Of a stretch of DNA of 64,000 bases, positions 54,119 through 63,323 are shown in pieces. The DNA comes from Qipengyuania spongiae. Lineage in GTDB: Bacteria; Pseudomonadota; Alphaproteobacteria; Sphingomonadales; Sphingomonadaceae. The stretch covers positions 2,056,501 through 2,120,500 of the forward strand of contig NZ_CP092471.1 of assembly GCF_026168555.1 (NCBI RefSeq), written 5' to 3'. Each line of letters starts with the position of its first letter. Position 1 is the stretch's first letter. The notes beneath the pieces were generated by a model. The model worked only from the letters and a program-made list of their open reading frames with translations, made no database searches and had not been told where the DNA came from. The position numbers were made by a program, and so were the translations under genes.

Positions 54119-54735
54119 TCTCGCTGCGATCCGCCGCTGAACTGATTGCAGCGATCGCGCTCGCCGGGTGCAGCGCTGCGCCGGAGCCCAGCGGCGAAAG
54201 CGAGCCAAAGGCTGCGGATGTCCGCGCCGATCCCGTCGATCGCGCGGCAACCGCTCAGCACGAGGAGATCGGAACAAGAGCCCGGTTGGCCCTGCTGTCC
54301 GATGGTTTCGCCTATCGCGTAGCTGGCGGCACCTCGAGCGAGGAGGTCGGCTTCGGCATCCGGCGCGAGACGGTGGAGCGGATTGCTCGCCAGCAATTCG
54401 GCGAGCCGAGCGAGCGATCGGCCAATGCCGAATGTGGGGCGGACCCGATGTCATTCAGCCGATACGGATCGCTGACCTTCAATTTTCAGGACGGTAGGCT
54501 GACTGGCTGGTTTCTCGATAGCGGAAGCGAGCTCGCCACGGCGGACGGGGTGCAGCCCGGGACGACTTCGTTTACAGACATCGAACGGGAACGCGGCGCG
54601 GCCATGGTCGAGGGCAGTTCGCTTGATCGCGAATTCCGCTACGCGTCCTCCGACGGCGGCGACATCGGAGGTTTCCTCGATGCTGACGGCACGGTTGCCT
54701 CCCTTTATGCGGGCGCTCAGTGCTTCTTCCGCTAG
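54100..54735 (+). CDS. Hypothetical lipoprotein (211 aa)
   Basis: A 211-residue protein in a different frame from asd, starting at an ATG inside it. The N terminus has a hydrophobic core and lipobox (ELIAAIALAGC). The rest is soluble, with conserved-looking parts (SDGFAYRVAGGTSSEEVGFGI and YGSLTFNFQDGRLTGWFLD) and a Cys pair near the end. I do not recognise a family. It converges on the Nramp-related gene with a 7-base gap. Confidence 0.65.
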   Translation: MPEKGLISLRSAAELIAAIALAGCSAAPEPSGESEPKAADVRADPVDRAATAQHEEIGTRARLALLSDGFAYRVAGGTSSEEVGFGIRRETVERIARQQFGEPSERSANAECGADPMSFSRYGSLTFNFQDGRLTGWFLDSGSELATADGVQPGTTSFTDIERERGAAMVEGSSLDREFRYASSDGGDIGGFLDADGTVASLYAGAQCFFR

Positions 54736-54742
54736 AGACGTT

Positions 54743-56002
54743 TCAAGCGGCGAGTTGCCACAATTGCTGCGCGGCGAGCACGATGAAGAGCAGCGCCGAT
54801 CCGGCCAGCACGCCGTTGGCCAGCCATCCGTTCCGCGCTTCGGCCGGCACCTGCCGCGAATTGAGCAGCAAAAGCAGCGTGATCGCCAGAAACGGCATGA
54901 ACAGCGCGCCGAACGCGCCATACACGATCACCAGCAGGAACGGCCGACCGGCGAACAGCAGCAACATGGGCGGGAAGGTCAGCCAGCACAGATAGAAGTG
55001 GAAGGCGGGCGAACCCTCGTGATCGCCTTCGGGGATCCCTCCGCGCATCTGGTACCACCAGTCCGCGAAGAACAGGCTCATCCCGTGCCAGACGCCGAAC
55101 AGGCTCGAAATCGCGGTCGCTGCGAAGCCGACGAGGAACAGGGAGGCGATACCCGGCCCGAACCGATCGCTCAGCACGTCGGACAGGCCCAGCAGGCCGC
55201 GATCGCTGTCCTGCAAGGCAATTCCGGCAGAATAAAGCAGCTCCGCACCGACAATCAGCATAGCGATGACGAAGACTCCGGTGACGATGTAGGCCGTGGC
55301 GTTGTCGAGCCGCATGGTCGGCAGCCAGGGGATGCCGTTCCAGCCCTTGACTTGCGCCCAGTACCCGTAGGCCGCAGTCGTGACCGTACCGCCGACGCCG
55401 CCGATCAATCCGAGCGTGTAGAACAGCGATCCCTCCGGCAGGCTTGGCCACAGTCCGGTGGCGAGATCGGGCAGGTCGGACGAGACCAGGAGCGCCAGAC
55501 CCACGATTATGACGAACATCGTGCCGACCAGCACCTTCATGATCGTCTCGAAGGTCTCGTAGCGGTTAAAGGAGACGAACACGAACCCGACAAGGCCCGC
55601 GATGATGGCCCACGCCCAGAGCGGCAGGCCAGGAAACAACGCGCTCAGAGGCAGGGCGGTCGCGCTCATGGCGGTCGCACCATAGATGAAGCCCCATACG
55701 ATCACGTAGATGCCGAAATACCAGCCTGTCCATCGCCCGAGCGTCCGCCAGCCCGCGAGGATCGTCGATCCGGTGGCCAGATGATAGCGCGCCGACCCCT
55801 CTGACAAGGCAATCTTCACCACGCATCCCAGCACCGCCGCCCAGAGTAGTGCGTAGCCGAAACGCGATCCGGCAATCAGTGTAGCGACCAGATCGCCCGC
55901 GCCGACGCCGGTCGCCGCTACGACGATCCCCGGACCCAAGTGACGCAGGCGCGCGATCCCCGAGGGTGCCTCCGGTGTCGCTCCGGATTGCCGATTTTCC
56001 AC
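54743..56002 (-). CDS. Nramp-related divalent metal transporter (divergent)
   Basis: A 419-residue polytopic membrane protein that fits the Nramp family in overall layout (about 11 hydrophobic segments). However, the metal-site motifs of true Nramp proteins, DPGN in helix 1 and MPH in helix 6, are not visible: helix 1 reads VAATGVGAGDLVATLIAGS and helix 6 reads GGVGGTVTTAAYGYW. It therefore belongs to a divergent branch and may carry another ion or solute. Translation starts at the GTG (56002) with an AGGAGAG site. It diverges from the alpha/beta hydrolase gene. Confidence 0.75.
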   Translation of the reverse strand: MENRQSGATPEAPSGIARLRHLGPGIVVAATGVGAGDLVATLIAGSRFGYALLWAAVLGCVVKIALSEGSARYHLATGSTILAGWRTLGRWTGWYFGIYVIVWGFIYGATAMSATALPLSALFPGLPLWAWAIIAGLVGFVFVSFNRYETFETIMKVLVGTMFVIIVGLALLVSSDLPDLATGLWPSLPEGSLFYTLGLIGGVGGTVTTAAYGYWAQVKGWNGIPWLPTMRLDNATAYIVTGVFVIAMLIVGAELLYSAGIALQDSDRGLLGLSDVLSDRFGPGIASLFLVGFAATAISSLFGVWHGMSLFFADWWYQMRGGIPEGDHEGSPAFHFYLCWLTFPPMLLLFAGRPFLLVIVYGAFGALFMPFLAITLLLLLNSRQVPAEARNGWLANGVLAGSALLFIVLAAQQLWQLAA

Positions 56003-56126
56003 GCAACTCTCCTTCTTTCGCGACGTTGGCAGAGCGTCCCTGGCCACACAATGCCGATCCCCTACCTCTCCCGCCTTGCGACGGCGGCAGGTCTGCGCCA
56101 TCCCGCACGCGACTGGAGAACACGCT

Positions 56127-56891
56127 ATGACCGACGCGGGATCAGAATTTTTCGAAAGCTTCGACGGGACCCGACTGGCACTGCATCGCCATGGCAGCGG
56201 GCGCCCTTTGGTGCTGCTCCACGGCCTGTTCTCCAGCGCACGAATGAACTGGATCAAGTGGGGGCATGACGAAGCGATCGCGGCAGAAGGCTACGAAGTG
56301 CTGATGCTCGACTTTCGCGTGCACGGAGAAAGCGAGGCGCCGCACGATCCGGCGCGCTATCCCGAAAACGTGCTCGTCCGTGATGTCGCGGCGTTGGTCG
56401 ATCACCTCGGGCTCGATGAGTACGATCTCGGCGGATTTTCCCTCGGCGCCCGCACCTCGCTGCATGCGGTGGCGAACGGTGTACTGTCCCCGGCGCGGCT
56501 GGTGGTCGGGGGCATGGGCACCGCAGGTCTTGGCGAATGGGAAAAGCGGGCGGCCTATTTCCGCCGGGTCATCGACGAGTTCGACGCCATACCCCGCGAC
56601 GATCCAGCCTATTTCTCGATGCAATTCCTGAAGTCGCAAGGGGTCGACCGGAAAGCGGCACGGCTGCTGCTCGACACCATGCCGGATCTCGATCTTGCCC
56701 GGCTCGCTGGCGTCACGATGCCGGCGCTGGTCGTGTGCGGTGACGAGGATCGGGACAACGGTTCGGCCGAGGAGCTTGCGGATCTCTTGCCGGGCGCGAC
56801 CTACATGGAGGTTCCCGGTACTCACATGAGCAGCGTTACCAAGCCCGATCTCGGACGCGCGATTGCGGACTGGCTCGGGCCCGCCGCTTGA
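56127..56891 (+). CDS. Alpha/beta hydrolase
   Basis: A 254-residue alpha/beta-hydrolase fold protein. The nucleophile elbow is GGFSLGARTS with Ser105; the acid is likely in VVCGDEDRDNG and the His in VPGTHMSSV. An oxyanion region HGLFSSARMNW follows the first strand. No signal peptide. The substrate is unknown; the fold alone does not tell ester from lactone or thioester. It lies upstream of the M2 peptidase gene on the same strand with a 68-base gap. Confidence 0.85.
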   Translation: MTDAGSEFFESFDGTRLALHRHGSGRPLVLLHGLFSSARMNWIKWGHDEAIAAEGYEVLMLDFRVHGESEAPHDPARYPENVLVRDVAALVDHLGLDEYDLGGFSLGARTSLHAVANGVLSPARLVVGGMGTAGLGEWEKRAAYFRRVIDEFDAIPRDDPAYFSMQFLKSQGVDRKAARLLLDTMPDLDLARLAGVTMPALVVCGDEDRDNGSAEELADLLPGATYMEVPGTHMSSVTKPDLGRAIADWLGPAA

Positions 56892-56959
56892 TTAAGGATG
56901 GGCACAGGTGCAAGCCGGCACTCACGTCGATCGAAATTAGCCTTAGAAAGACCTCCCCA

Positions 56960-58804
56960 ATGAAACTGTTCCAGACCTCGCTCGCAGCCATCGCGATCGC
57001 CACCGCGGTCCCGGCACTTGCGCAGGAAGCTGCGCCGATGGCGCCCGAGACCGCCAGCTATCCGATGACCCCGGCGGGCGCGAAGCAGTTCGTCGACGCC
57101 GTGGAAGCGGAGATGGGTCCGCTCACCGTCGAGAACGCCCGGGTCAACTGGGTGAACTACACCTACATCACCGACGACACCGACGCTCTCGCTGCGGCCA
57201 GCAATGCCGTGCTGACCGAGAAGGGTGTCGAGAATGCGCTGCAGGCCGCGAAATATGCCGACATCGCGGGCCTCGATCCGGTCGTCATGCGCAAGCTGAA
57301 CATCCTTCGCAACGGGCTCACCCTGCCGGCGCCGACCACGCCGGGCGCCGCGACCGAGCTGAACGAGATCTCGACCAGCCTTTCCAGCCAGTACGGCAAA
57401 GGCAAGGGCACGCTGAACGGCGCGGAAATCAACGGCTCCGACATCGAAGCTGAGATGGGCAATCCCGAACGGACCCCTGCCGAACTCGCCGAGATGTGGG
57501 CGAGCTGGCACACCAATGTCGGCGCGCCGATGAAGGACGATTACGCCCGGCTGGTCGGCATCGCCAACGAAGGCGCGGCCGAACTCGGCTTCGACGATGT
57601 CGGCGCCATGTGGCGTTCGGGCTACGATATGGACCCGGCTGAATTCACCGCCATGACCGAACGGCTGTGGCAGGAAACCCGGCCCCTCTACGAGGCGCTC
57701 CATACCTATGTCCGGACCAAGCTGAACGAGAAATACGGCAGCGAGGTCCAGCCTGCCACCGGTCCGATCCGCGCCGACCTGCTCGGCAATATGTGGGCGC
57801 AGGAATGGGGCAATATCTATCCACTGGTGGCGCCCGAAGGTTCGGGCGATCTTGGCTACGATATCGGCGAGTTGCTGAAGGCGCAGAACAAGGGACCGAT
57901 TGACATGGTCCGGATCGGTGAGGGCTTCTATTCCTCGCTCGGCTTCGAACCGCTGCCCGAAACCTTTTACCAGCGCAGCCTGTTCACCAAGCCGGCCGAT
58001 CGCGAGGTCGTGTGCCATGCGAGCGCGTGGGACGTCGACAACGTGGACGACATCCGGATCAAGATGTGCATCAAGGTGAACGCCGACGATTTCGTCACCA
58101 TCCACCACGAGCTCGGCCACAATTACTACCAGCGCGCCTACAACGAACAGCCGCTGACCTTCCTGACCGGTGCGAATGACGGCTTCCACGAGGCGATCGG
58201 CGATTTCGTCGCGCTGTCGATTACTCCCGAATATCTCGTCCAGATCGGCCTGCTCGACCGCGCGCAGGTGCCGAGCGCGGACAAGGATACCGGCCTGCTG
58301 CTGCGCCAGGCGATGGACAAGGTGGCGTTCCTGCCCTTCGGCCTGCTGGTCGACAAATGGCGCTGGGGCGTGTTCGACGGCTCGATCACTCCGGCGGAGT
58401 ACAACACTGTCTGGCACGATCTGAAGCGCGAATATCAGGGCATCGTGCCGCCGGTGGAGCGGCCCGCCGACGCCTTCGATCCGGGCGCGAAGTACCATAT
58501 CCCGGCGACGACGCCCTACACTCGCTATTTCCTCGCGCGGATTCTGCAGTTCCAATTCTACAAGGCTGCCTGCGACATGGCGGGCTGGACGGGCCCGCTG
58601 CATCGCTGCTCGTTCTACGGCAACAAGGAAGTAGGCCAGAAGCTGAACGCGATGCTCGAAATGGGCGCGAGCAAGCCGTGGCCCGACGCGCTGGAAACCT
58701 TCACCGGCACGCGCGAGATGAGCGCCAAGCCCATGCTCGAATATTTCGCGCCGCTAATGGATTGGCTGGAAGAGCAGAACGCGGGCAAGCAGCAGGGATG
58801 GTAA
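56960..58804 (+). CDS. M2-family peptidyl-dipeptidase (ACE-like)
   Basis: A 614-residue exported zinc metallopeptidase. A signal peptide (MKLFQTSLAAIAIATAVPAL) is followed by a single helical domain; the zinc motif is H383-E384-x-x-H387 in TIHHELGHNYYQ, with a downstream Glu in NDGFHEAIGDFVAL. The family cleaves dipeptides from peptide C termini; bacterial members like this one (angiotensin-converting-enzyme homologues) are found in aquatic Gammaproteobacteria and sphingomonads and probably feed on peptides. It overlaps the beta-propeller gene by 7 bases. Confidence 0.92.
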   Translation: MKLFQTSLAAIAIATAVPALAQEAAPMAPETASYPMTPAGAKQFVDAVEAEMGPLTVENARVNWVNYTYITDDTDALAAASNAVLTEKGVENALQAAKYADIAGLDPVVMRKLNILRNGLTLPAPTTPGAATELNEISTSLSSQYGKGKGTLNGAEINGSDIEAEMGNPERTPAELAEMWASWHTNVGAPMKDDYARLVGIANEGAAELGFDDVGAMWRSGYDMDPAEFTAMTERLWQETRPLYEALHTYVRTKLNEKYGSEVQPATGPIRADLLGNMWAQEWGNIYPLVAPEGSGDLGYDIGELLKAQNKGPIDMVRIGEGFYSSLGFEPLPETFYQRSLFTKPADREVVCHASAWDVDNVDDIRIKMCIKVNADDFVTIHHELGHNYYQRAYNEQPLTFLTGANDGFHEAIGDFVALSITPEYLVQIGLLDRAQVPSADKDTGLLLRQAMDKVAFLPFGLLVDKWRWGVFDGSITPAEYNTVWHDLKREYQGIVPPVERPADAFDPGAKYHIPATTPYTRYFLARILQFQFYKAACDMAGWTGPLHRCSFYGNKEVGQKLNAMLEMGASKPWPDALETFTGTREMSAKPMLEYFAPLMDWLEEQNAGKQQGW

Positions 58805-59802
58805 GGATCGCTGTTCTTCTCGCCGCCCCACTGGCGCTGGCGGCCTGCGTTCAGGGCGGCGCGAATTCGGCTCCCGTCGCGTCGGGATCCGATGGCGCGC
58901 TGTTCGTGGCGGGCAAATTCGCCGACACGCTCGCGCGGATTGACCTCGCCACGGGCCGCGAAACGGTGCGGGTGGACAGTTGCGCCACCCCACACGAACT
59001 GGCGACTTCGCCGGACGACCAGTATGTCGCGCTCGCCTGCTATGGTGGGACTAGCGTCGACATCTTCCGCACCGTTGGGCTGGAAAAGGTGAAGTCGATA
59101 GATCTGGGCGAGAATGCCCGGCCGCACGGCATCGTCTGGCATGCGAACGGCGATCTCTACGCGACGGCGGAGGGGCGCAAATCGGTCTTCTGGATCAAGG
59201 ACCCGCTCGGCGCTGCCGAAACCTTCGAATACGGCACCGGGCAGGAGGGCACGCATATGCTGGTCGTCGCGCTCGATGGCCGCCACGCCTGGACCACCGA
59301 TCTCGGTTCGAAAACAGTGACGCGGGTCGATCTGCTCACCCGCCGCGCCCCGCAGTCGATCGGGGTCGGCGTCGAGCCGGAAGGGATTGCGCTCGCGCCC
59401 GACGGGCAGACGCTCTATGTCTCGGCGCGCGGGTCCGACGAGGTCTATGCGATCGATCCGCAAAGCATGGAGGTGCGCAAGACACTGGCAGTTGGCGATT
59501 TCCCGCTGCGCATCGCCGTTCGGCCGCAGGGTGATTTCGCCGTGACGTCCGACCTCGAAGATGGCGGTCTGACGGTAATCGACCTAGCCGATTTCTCGGT
59601 GGCGCGCAGGATTACCGTATCCAGTCCGGCAGAGGCGGATGCCCGATTCCAGGTCACAATCCTGTGGTCGCCCGATGGCGAACGGATCTATGTCGCCGAA
59701 ACGAAGTCGGATACCATCGCCGAAGTTGATTTCGCTACCGGTACTGTCTTGCGGCGTTTGCCCGGTACCGGGGGCGGGGATGGCATGGCGATCGTGGAAT
59801 AA
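58798..59802 (+). CDS. YncE-like beta-propeller lipoprotein
   Basis: A 334-residue exported protein. The signal ends in the lipobox ALAAC (Cys18). The body has about seven repeats with variants of LYVSARGSDEVYAIDP, the YncE/PQQ-type beta-propeller. Such proteins often bind DNA, redox cofactors or partner proteins, but this group has no set role. The ATG lies inside the M2 peptidase gene (58798 versus stop at 58804), so the two are coupled; it may help the peptidase at the outer membrane. Confidence 0.82.
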   Translation: MVRIAVLLAAPLALAACVQGGANSAPVASGSDGALFVAGKFADTLARIDLATGRETVRVDSCATPHELATSPDDQYVALACYGGTSVDIFRTVGLEKVKSIDLGENARPHGIVWHANGDLYATAEGRKSVFWIKDPLGAAETFEYGTGQEGTHMLVVALDGRHAWTTDLGSKTVTRVDLLTRRAPQSIGVGVEPEGIALAPDGQTLYVSARGSDEVYAIDPQSMEVRKTLAVGDFPLRIAVRPQGDFAVTSDLEDGGLTVIDLADFSVARRITVSSPAEADARFQVTILWSPDGERIYVAETKSDTIAEVDFATGTVLRRLPGTGGGDGMAIVE

Positions 59803-59831
59803 CGTCGGATTTCGTTGAAGGGGGTATGATC

Positions 59832-60329
59832 ATGGGGTTCAAGTCGATCGCATTCACTGCCTTGGCCACCGGTTTCGTCGGGCTGGCGCACCCCGCTCAC
59901 GGGCAGACCGTTACCGCCGGAGATCCGGACGGCATGGTCGATGTCCTCACTGATGCGGGATATGATGCGAGCCTGGAAACCGACGACTATGGGGATCCCA
60001 AGATCGTTACCGAAGCGGGCGGCTGGCCGACCAGCATCGTCTTCTACGATTGCGACGAAAACACGCATGACGGCTGCGGATCGGTCCAGTTCGTGACCGG
60101 GCTCGATCGCAGGGACCCGATGCGACCGGAAGACGCTCTGGCCATCAGCCAGCGGTTCCGTTTTCTCGCCGTATCGCTGGACGAGGAGGGCGATCCCTTC
60201 CTCCACTGGGACGTGATCACCGATGAGGGTGTATCTGCCGCGACCTTCCTAAAGGCGTTTCGTCGGTTCGGCGAGACGGTGAACGATGCGTCGGAGGTAA
60301 TCTTCGCCGAGGAACGCGGGCAAGAGTAG
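59832..60329 (+). CDS. YbjN-domain exported protein (165 aa)
   Basis: A 165-residue protein with a signal peptide (FKSIAFTALATGFVGLAHPA) and a YbjN-type domain (DVLTDAGYDASLETDDYGDPKI, VFYDCDENTHDG, SVQFVTGLDRRDPM). E. coli ybjN lies next to rimK and affects motility, biofilm and stress genes through an unknown route. Here it sits directly upstream of the rimB-like and rimK genes, the same neighbourhood. The ATG at 59832 has better spacing from AAGGGGGT than the one at 59826. Confidence 0.78.
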   Translation: MGFKSIAFTALATGFVGLAHPAHGQTVTAGDPDGMVDVLTDAGYDASLETDDYGDPKIVTEAGGWPTSIVFYDCDENTHDGCGSVQFVTGLDRRDPMRPEDALAISQRFRFLAVSLDEEGDPFLHWDVITDEGVSAATFLKAFRRFGETVNDASEVIFAEERGQE

Positions 60330-60343
60330 GCACGATAGCGGCA

Positions 60344-60799
60344 ATGCGAAAAAATCTGCCCGTGGTCGGCTGGCGCGAGCTGGTCCACCTTCCCGAGCTT
60401 GGCCTCCATGCGCTTCCGGCGAAGATCGACACCGGGGCGCGCACCTCGTCGCTCCATGCCACGGTGATCGACGAATACGAGCGGGATGGCGAACAGTATG
60501 TCCGTTTTGCGGTCGACTTCTCGGAGCAGCAGGTTCGCCAGGTGTGCGAGGCCGTTCATGTCGACTGGCGCGGTATCACGAGTTCCAACGGCAAGACTCA
60601 GCGCCGCCGGATCGTTAAGACGCCGCTCAAAATCGGGAGCGTCGAATTCCGCGCGGAAATAAGTCTCGCCGATCGTTCGGACATGAAATTTCCGATGCTG
60701 ATTGGCCGCTCTTCGCTTAGAAGACGGTTCGTCGTCGACTCGGGCCATTCGTGGCTGCAGACATCCGGCCGCAAGCCGGTCGAAGGGCACATACCCTGA
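60344..60799 (+). CDS. rimB: RimB-like retropepsin-fold protease (DUF785)
   Basis: A 151-residue protein of the ATP-dependent zinc protease/DUF785 family, with the aspartic-protease motif [13 protein letters not shown] and a [16 protein letters not shown] end. In Pseudomonas a RimB protein of this fold trims glutamates that RimK adds to ribosomal protein S6, together with RimA. Here it precedes rimK by 28 bases, supporting that role. The gene name follows function by context rather than direct similarity evidence beyond the motif. Confidence 0.75.
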   Translation: MRKNLPVVGWRELVHLPELGLHALPAKIDTGARTSSLHATVIDEYERDGEQYVRFAVDFSEQQVRQVCEAVHVDWRGITSSNGKTQRRRIVKTPLKIGSVEFRAEISLADRSDMKFPMLIGRSSLRRRFVVDSGHSWLQTSGRKPVEGHIP

Positions 60800-60827
60800 A
60801 TTTTCGGCCATCAAGGAGTGCGGGCCC

Positions 60828-61733
60828 ATGAAAATCGCCATGCTGGCGCGCAACGCCAATCTCTATTCTCACAAGCGACTGGTCGAGGCTGCCGAGCAGC
60901 GGGGCCATTCGCTCGACATACTTAACACCACGCGCTGCACGGTGAACATCGCCAGCCACCGTCCGACATTAACCTACAACGGCGAACAATTGTCGGGCTA
61001 CGAGGCGGTGATTCCCCGGATCGGGGCTTCGATCACGAACTACGGGCTGGCTGTCCTTCGTCAGTTCGAGATGCAAGGGGTCTGGCCGCTCAACGAGAGC
61101 ATCGCCATCGGTCGTAGCCGTGACAAGCTGCGCTCGATGCAGATACTCGCCAAGCATGGGCTGGGCCTCCCGCTGACCGCCTACGCCAACGATCCCAAGG
61201 CGGCCGAAGAGATCATCAAGGCAGTGAACGGCCCGCCGGTGGTGATCAAGCTGCTCGAGGGAACGCAGGGCATCGGCGTGGTTCTGGCCGAGACGATGTC
61301 GTCGGCAAAATCGGTGATCGAGGCGTTTCGCGGCGCCAACGTCAACATTCTGGTGCAGGAATTCATCAAGGAAGCAGGCGGCACCGATATTCGCGCGCTG
61401 GTGATCGGCGGCAAGGTCGTCGCGGCGATGAAGCGTACCGGGGCGCCCGACGACTTCCGCAGCAATCTCCACAGGGGCGGCAGCGCCCAACTGATCAAGA
61501 TCACGCCCGAGGAACGCAGCACGGCCGTTCGGGCCGCCAAACGCATGGGCCTGAACGTGTGCGGTGTGGATATGCTGCGGAGCAATCACGGCCCGGTCAT
61601 CATGGAGGTGAACTCCTCGCCCGGTCTCGAGGGGATCGAAGCCGCCACCGGCAAGGACATTGCCGGAATGATCATCGATTTCGTGAGTGCGAATGCGAAG
61701 GGCGGCAAGACCAAGACTAAGGGCGTAGGCTGA
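60828..61733 (+). CDS. rimK: ATP-grasp ribosomal S6 glutamate ligase RimK
   Basis: A 301-residue ATP-grasp enzyme that adds glutamates to the C terminus of bS6. Parts visible: [57 protein letters not shown], and [32 protein letters not shown]. Length equals E. coli RimK (300). It follows the rimB-like gene. The rpsF-rpsR-rplI operon, source of the S6 substrate, probably starts just beyond the window end. Confidence 0.93.
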   Translation: MKIAMLARNANLYSHKRLVEAAEQRGHSLDILNTTRCTVNIASHRPTLTYNGEQLSGYEAVIPRIGASITNYGLAVLRQFEMQGVWPLNESIAIGRSRDKLRSMQILAKHGLGLPLTAYANDPKAAEEIIKAVNGPPVVIKLLEGTQGIGVVLAETMSSAKSVIEAFRGANVNILVQEFIKEAGGTDIRALVIGGKVVAAMKRTGAPDDFRSNLHRGGSAQLIKITPEERSTAVRAAKRMGLNVCGVDMLRSNHGPVIMEVNSSPGLEGIEAATGKDIAGMIIDFVSANAKGGKTKTKGVG

Positions 61734-61761
61734 CCGCTCGCAGCGGCGTGGCTGTTCGACC

Positions 61762-63201
61762 TCAGCGGAACGGCGGCTCGTTGAAGGCACGCAGCTTGCG
61801 CGAGTGGAGCCGCGGCCCTTCCTTGCGTAGGTGACGGCAGGCGGTGACGCCGATCTGCAGATGCGCGGCGATCGCTTCTTCGTAGAACTTGTTCGCCTGC
61901 CCCGGCAGCTTGATTTCCCCGTGCAGCGGTTTGTCGCTGACGCATAGCAAGGTGCCATAGGGAACGCGGAAGCGATATCCCTGCGCGGCGATGGTCGCGC
62001 TTTCCATGTCGATTCCGACCGCACGGCTCAGCGACAGGCGACGTGCAGTCTGCGTATAACGCAGCTCCCAGTTACGGTCGTCTGTGGTGACCACTGTGCC
62101 CGTGCGCATGCGCCGCTTCAGATCGTTGCCGTGCTCCCCCGACACCTCCTCCGCCGCGCCCGCTAGGGCTTGTTGTACTTCGGCGATCGCGGGAAGCGGG
62201 ATTTCCGGCGGCAGGACCGGGTCGAGGACATGGTCGTCACGCAGATAGGCGTGGGCGAGCACGTAGTCGCCGATTTTCTGGCTAGGGCGCAGGCCTCCGC
62301 AATGGCCGATCATGAGCCATGCTTCCGGCCGCAATACAGCGAGATGATCGCAGATCGTCTTCGCGTTGCTGGGGCCCACGCCGATATTGACCAGCGTGAT
62401 CCCGCCACGCCCTTCGCCGACCAGATGATAGGCGGGCATCTGATGCCGTCGCCAGGCGGTGTCGGAAAGCTGGGCGCGAGCGTTTTCGGTGCGCTCGGAA
62501 ATGTGCAGCCCGCCTGCGCCAGCAAGGTGCGAGCATCCATCCGCACCGATGCGCGCGCCGGCCCAGTCGACGAATTCGTCCACATAGCGGTGATAGTTGG
62601 TGAAGAGGATGAAACGCTGGAAGTCTTCGGGCCGGGTGCCCGTATAATGGGCAAGGCGGGCAAGGCTGAAATCCGTACGCAGCCCGTCGAACAGGGACAG
62701 CGGAATGGGCGCTTCCGGATTGTCGAGCTCGATCCCGTCGGCAAGCTCGTCGCCTATGTCGGCAAGCTCGGTCGACGGAAAATGCCGGGCGATCTCGTTG
62801 GGATCGATTCCCGCCATCTGCGCTCCGGCGCTGCCGTCGAGCACATAGGGGAAGGGTATTTCCTGGTCCGAAGAGCCGACCTCGACCTCGATTTCGTAAT
62901 TCGACGAGATGAGTTCGAGCTGCTCCGCAAGATAATCGCGGAACAGCTCCGGTCGAGTCACCGTGGTGGTGTAGAGGCCGGGCGCGTTTAGGCGTCCGAA
63001 GGCGCGGCTCCGGTCAGCGGGCTGGTCGCCGCCGCGAAAGCGAAGACGAAGTTCGGGATAAGTGTAGGATCCGTCGGTGCGCCGTTCCAGAGGCGGTACG
63101 GTCCGGTCGCGTCCGAAGGCGATGACGTCTTCGCGCAGACGTTCGACCGCCGCGTTGTAAACCTTTTCCACCTTGTCGAGGATGCTATCGATCGAATCCA
63201 T
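61762..63201 (-). CDS. amn: AMP nucleosidase
   Basis: A 479-residue enzyme that splits AMP to adenine and ribose-5-phosphate, limiting adenylate during stress. An N-terminal AMN-specific domain (about 1-190: YTYPELRLRFRGGDQPADRS) is followed by a phosphorylase-like domain with GRGGITLVNIGVGPSNAKTI, MIGHCGGLR and GIDMESATIAAQGYRF. It converges on rimK. It lies between rimK and rplI. Confidence 0.94.
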   Translation of the reverse strand: MDSIDSILDKVEKVYNAAVERLREDVIAFGRDRTVPPLERRTDGSYTYPELRLRFRGGDQPADRSRAFGRLNAPGLYTTTVTRPELFRDYLAEQLELISSNYEIEVEVGSSDQEIPFPYVLDGSAGAQMAGIDPNEIARHFPSTELADIGDELADGIELDNPEAPIPLSLFDGLRTDFSLARLAHYTGTRPEDFQRFILFTNYHRYVDEFVDWAGARIGADGCSHLAGAGGLHISERTENARAQLSDTAWRRHQMPAYHLVGEGRGGITLVNIGVGPSNAKTICDHLAVLRPEAWLMIGHCGGLRPSQKIGDYVLAHAYLRDDHVLDPVLPPEIPLPAIAEVQQALAGAAEEVSGEHGNDLKRRMRTGTVVTTDDRNWELRYTQTARRLSLSRAVGIDMESATIAAQGYRFRVPYGTLLCVSDKPLHGEIKLPGQANKFYEEAIAAHLQIGVTACRHLRKEGPRLHSRKLRAFNEPPFR

Positions 63202-63265
63202 AATTCCGGCCCTGGGCTCCGTGTTCCTGGTGTCGCGCTGGCTGCCATGGCATCCTAGCGGTTAC

Positions 63266-63298
63266 AAAAAGGGCGCGGAAGCCGAAGCTGCCGCGCCC
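63266..63298 (-). terminator. Rho-independent terminator of rplI
   Basis: Stem 63271-63278 with 63291-63298 (8 bp, GC-only), 12-base loop; on the minus strand followed by five U. It closes the rplI operon, which then ends before amn. Confidence 0.9.
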
Positions 63299-63323
63299 GC
63301 TTTGGTTCGTCCGAAAGCCGTGA

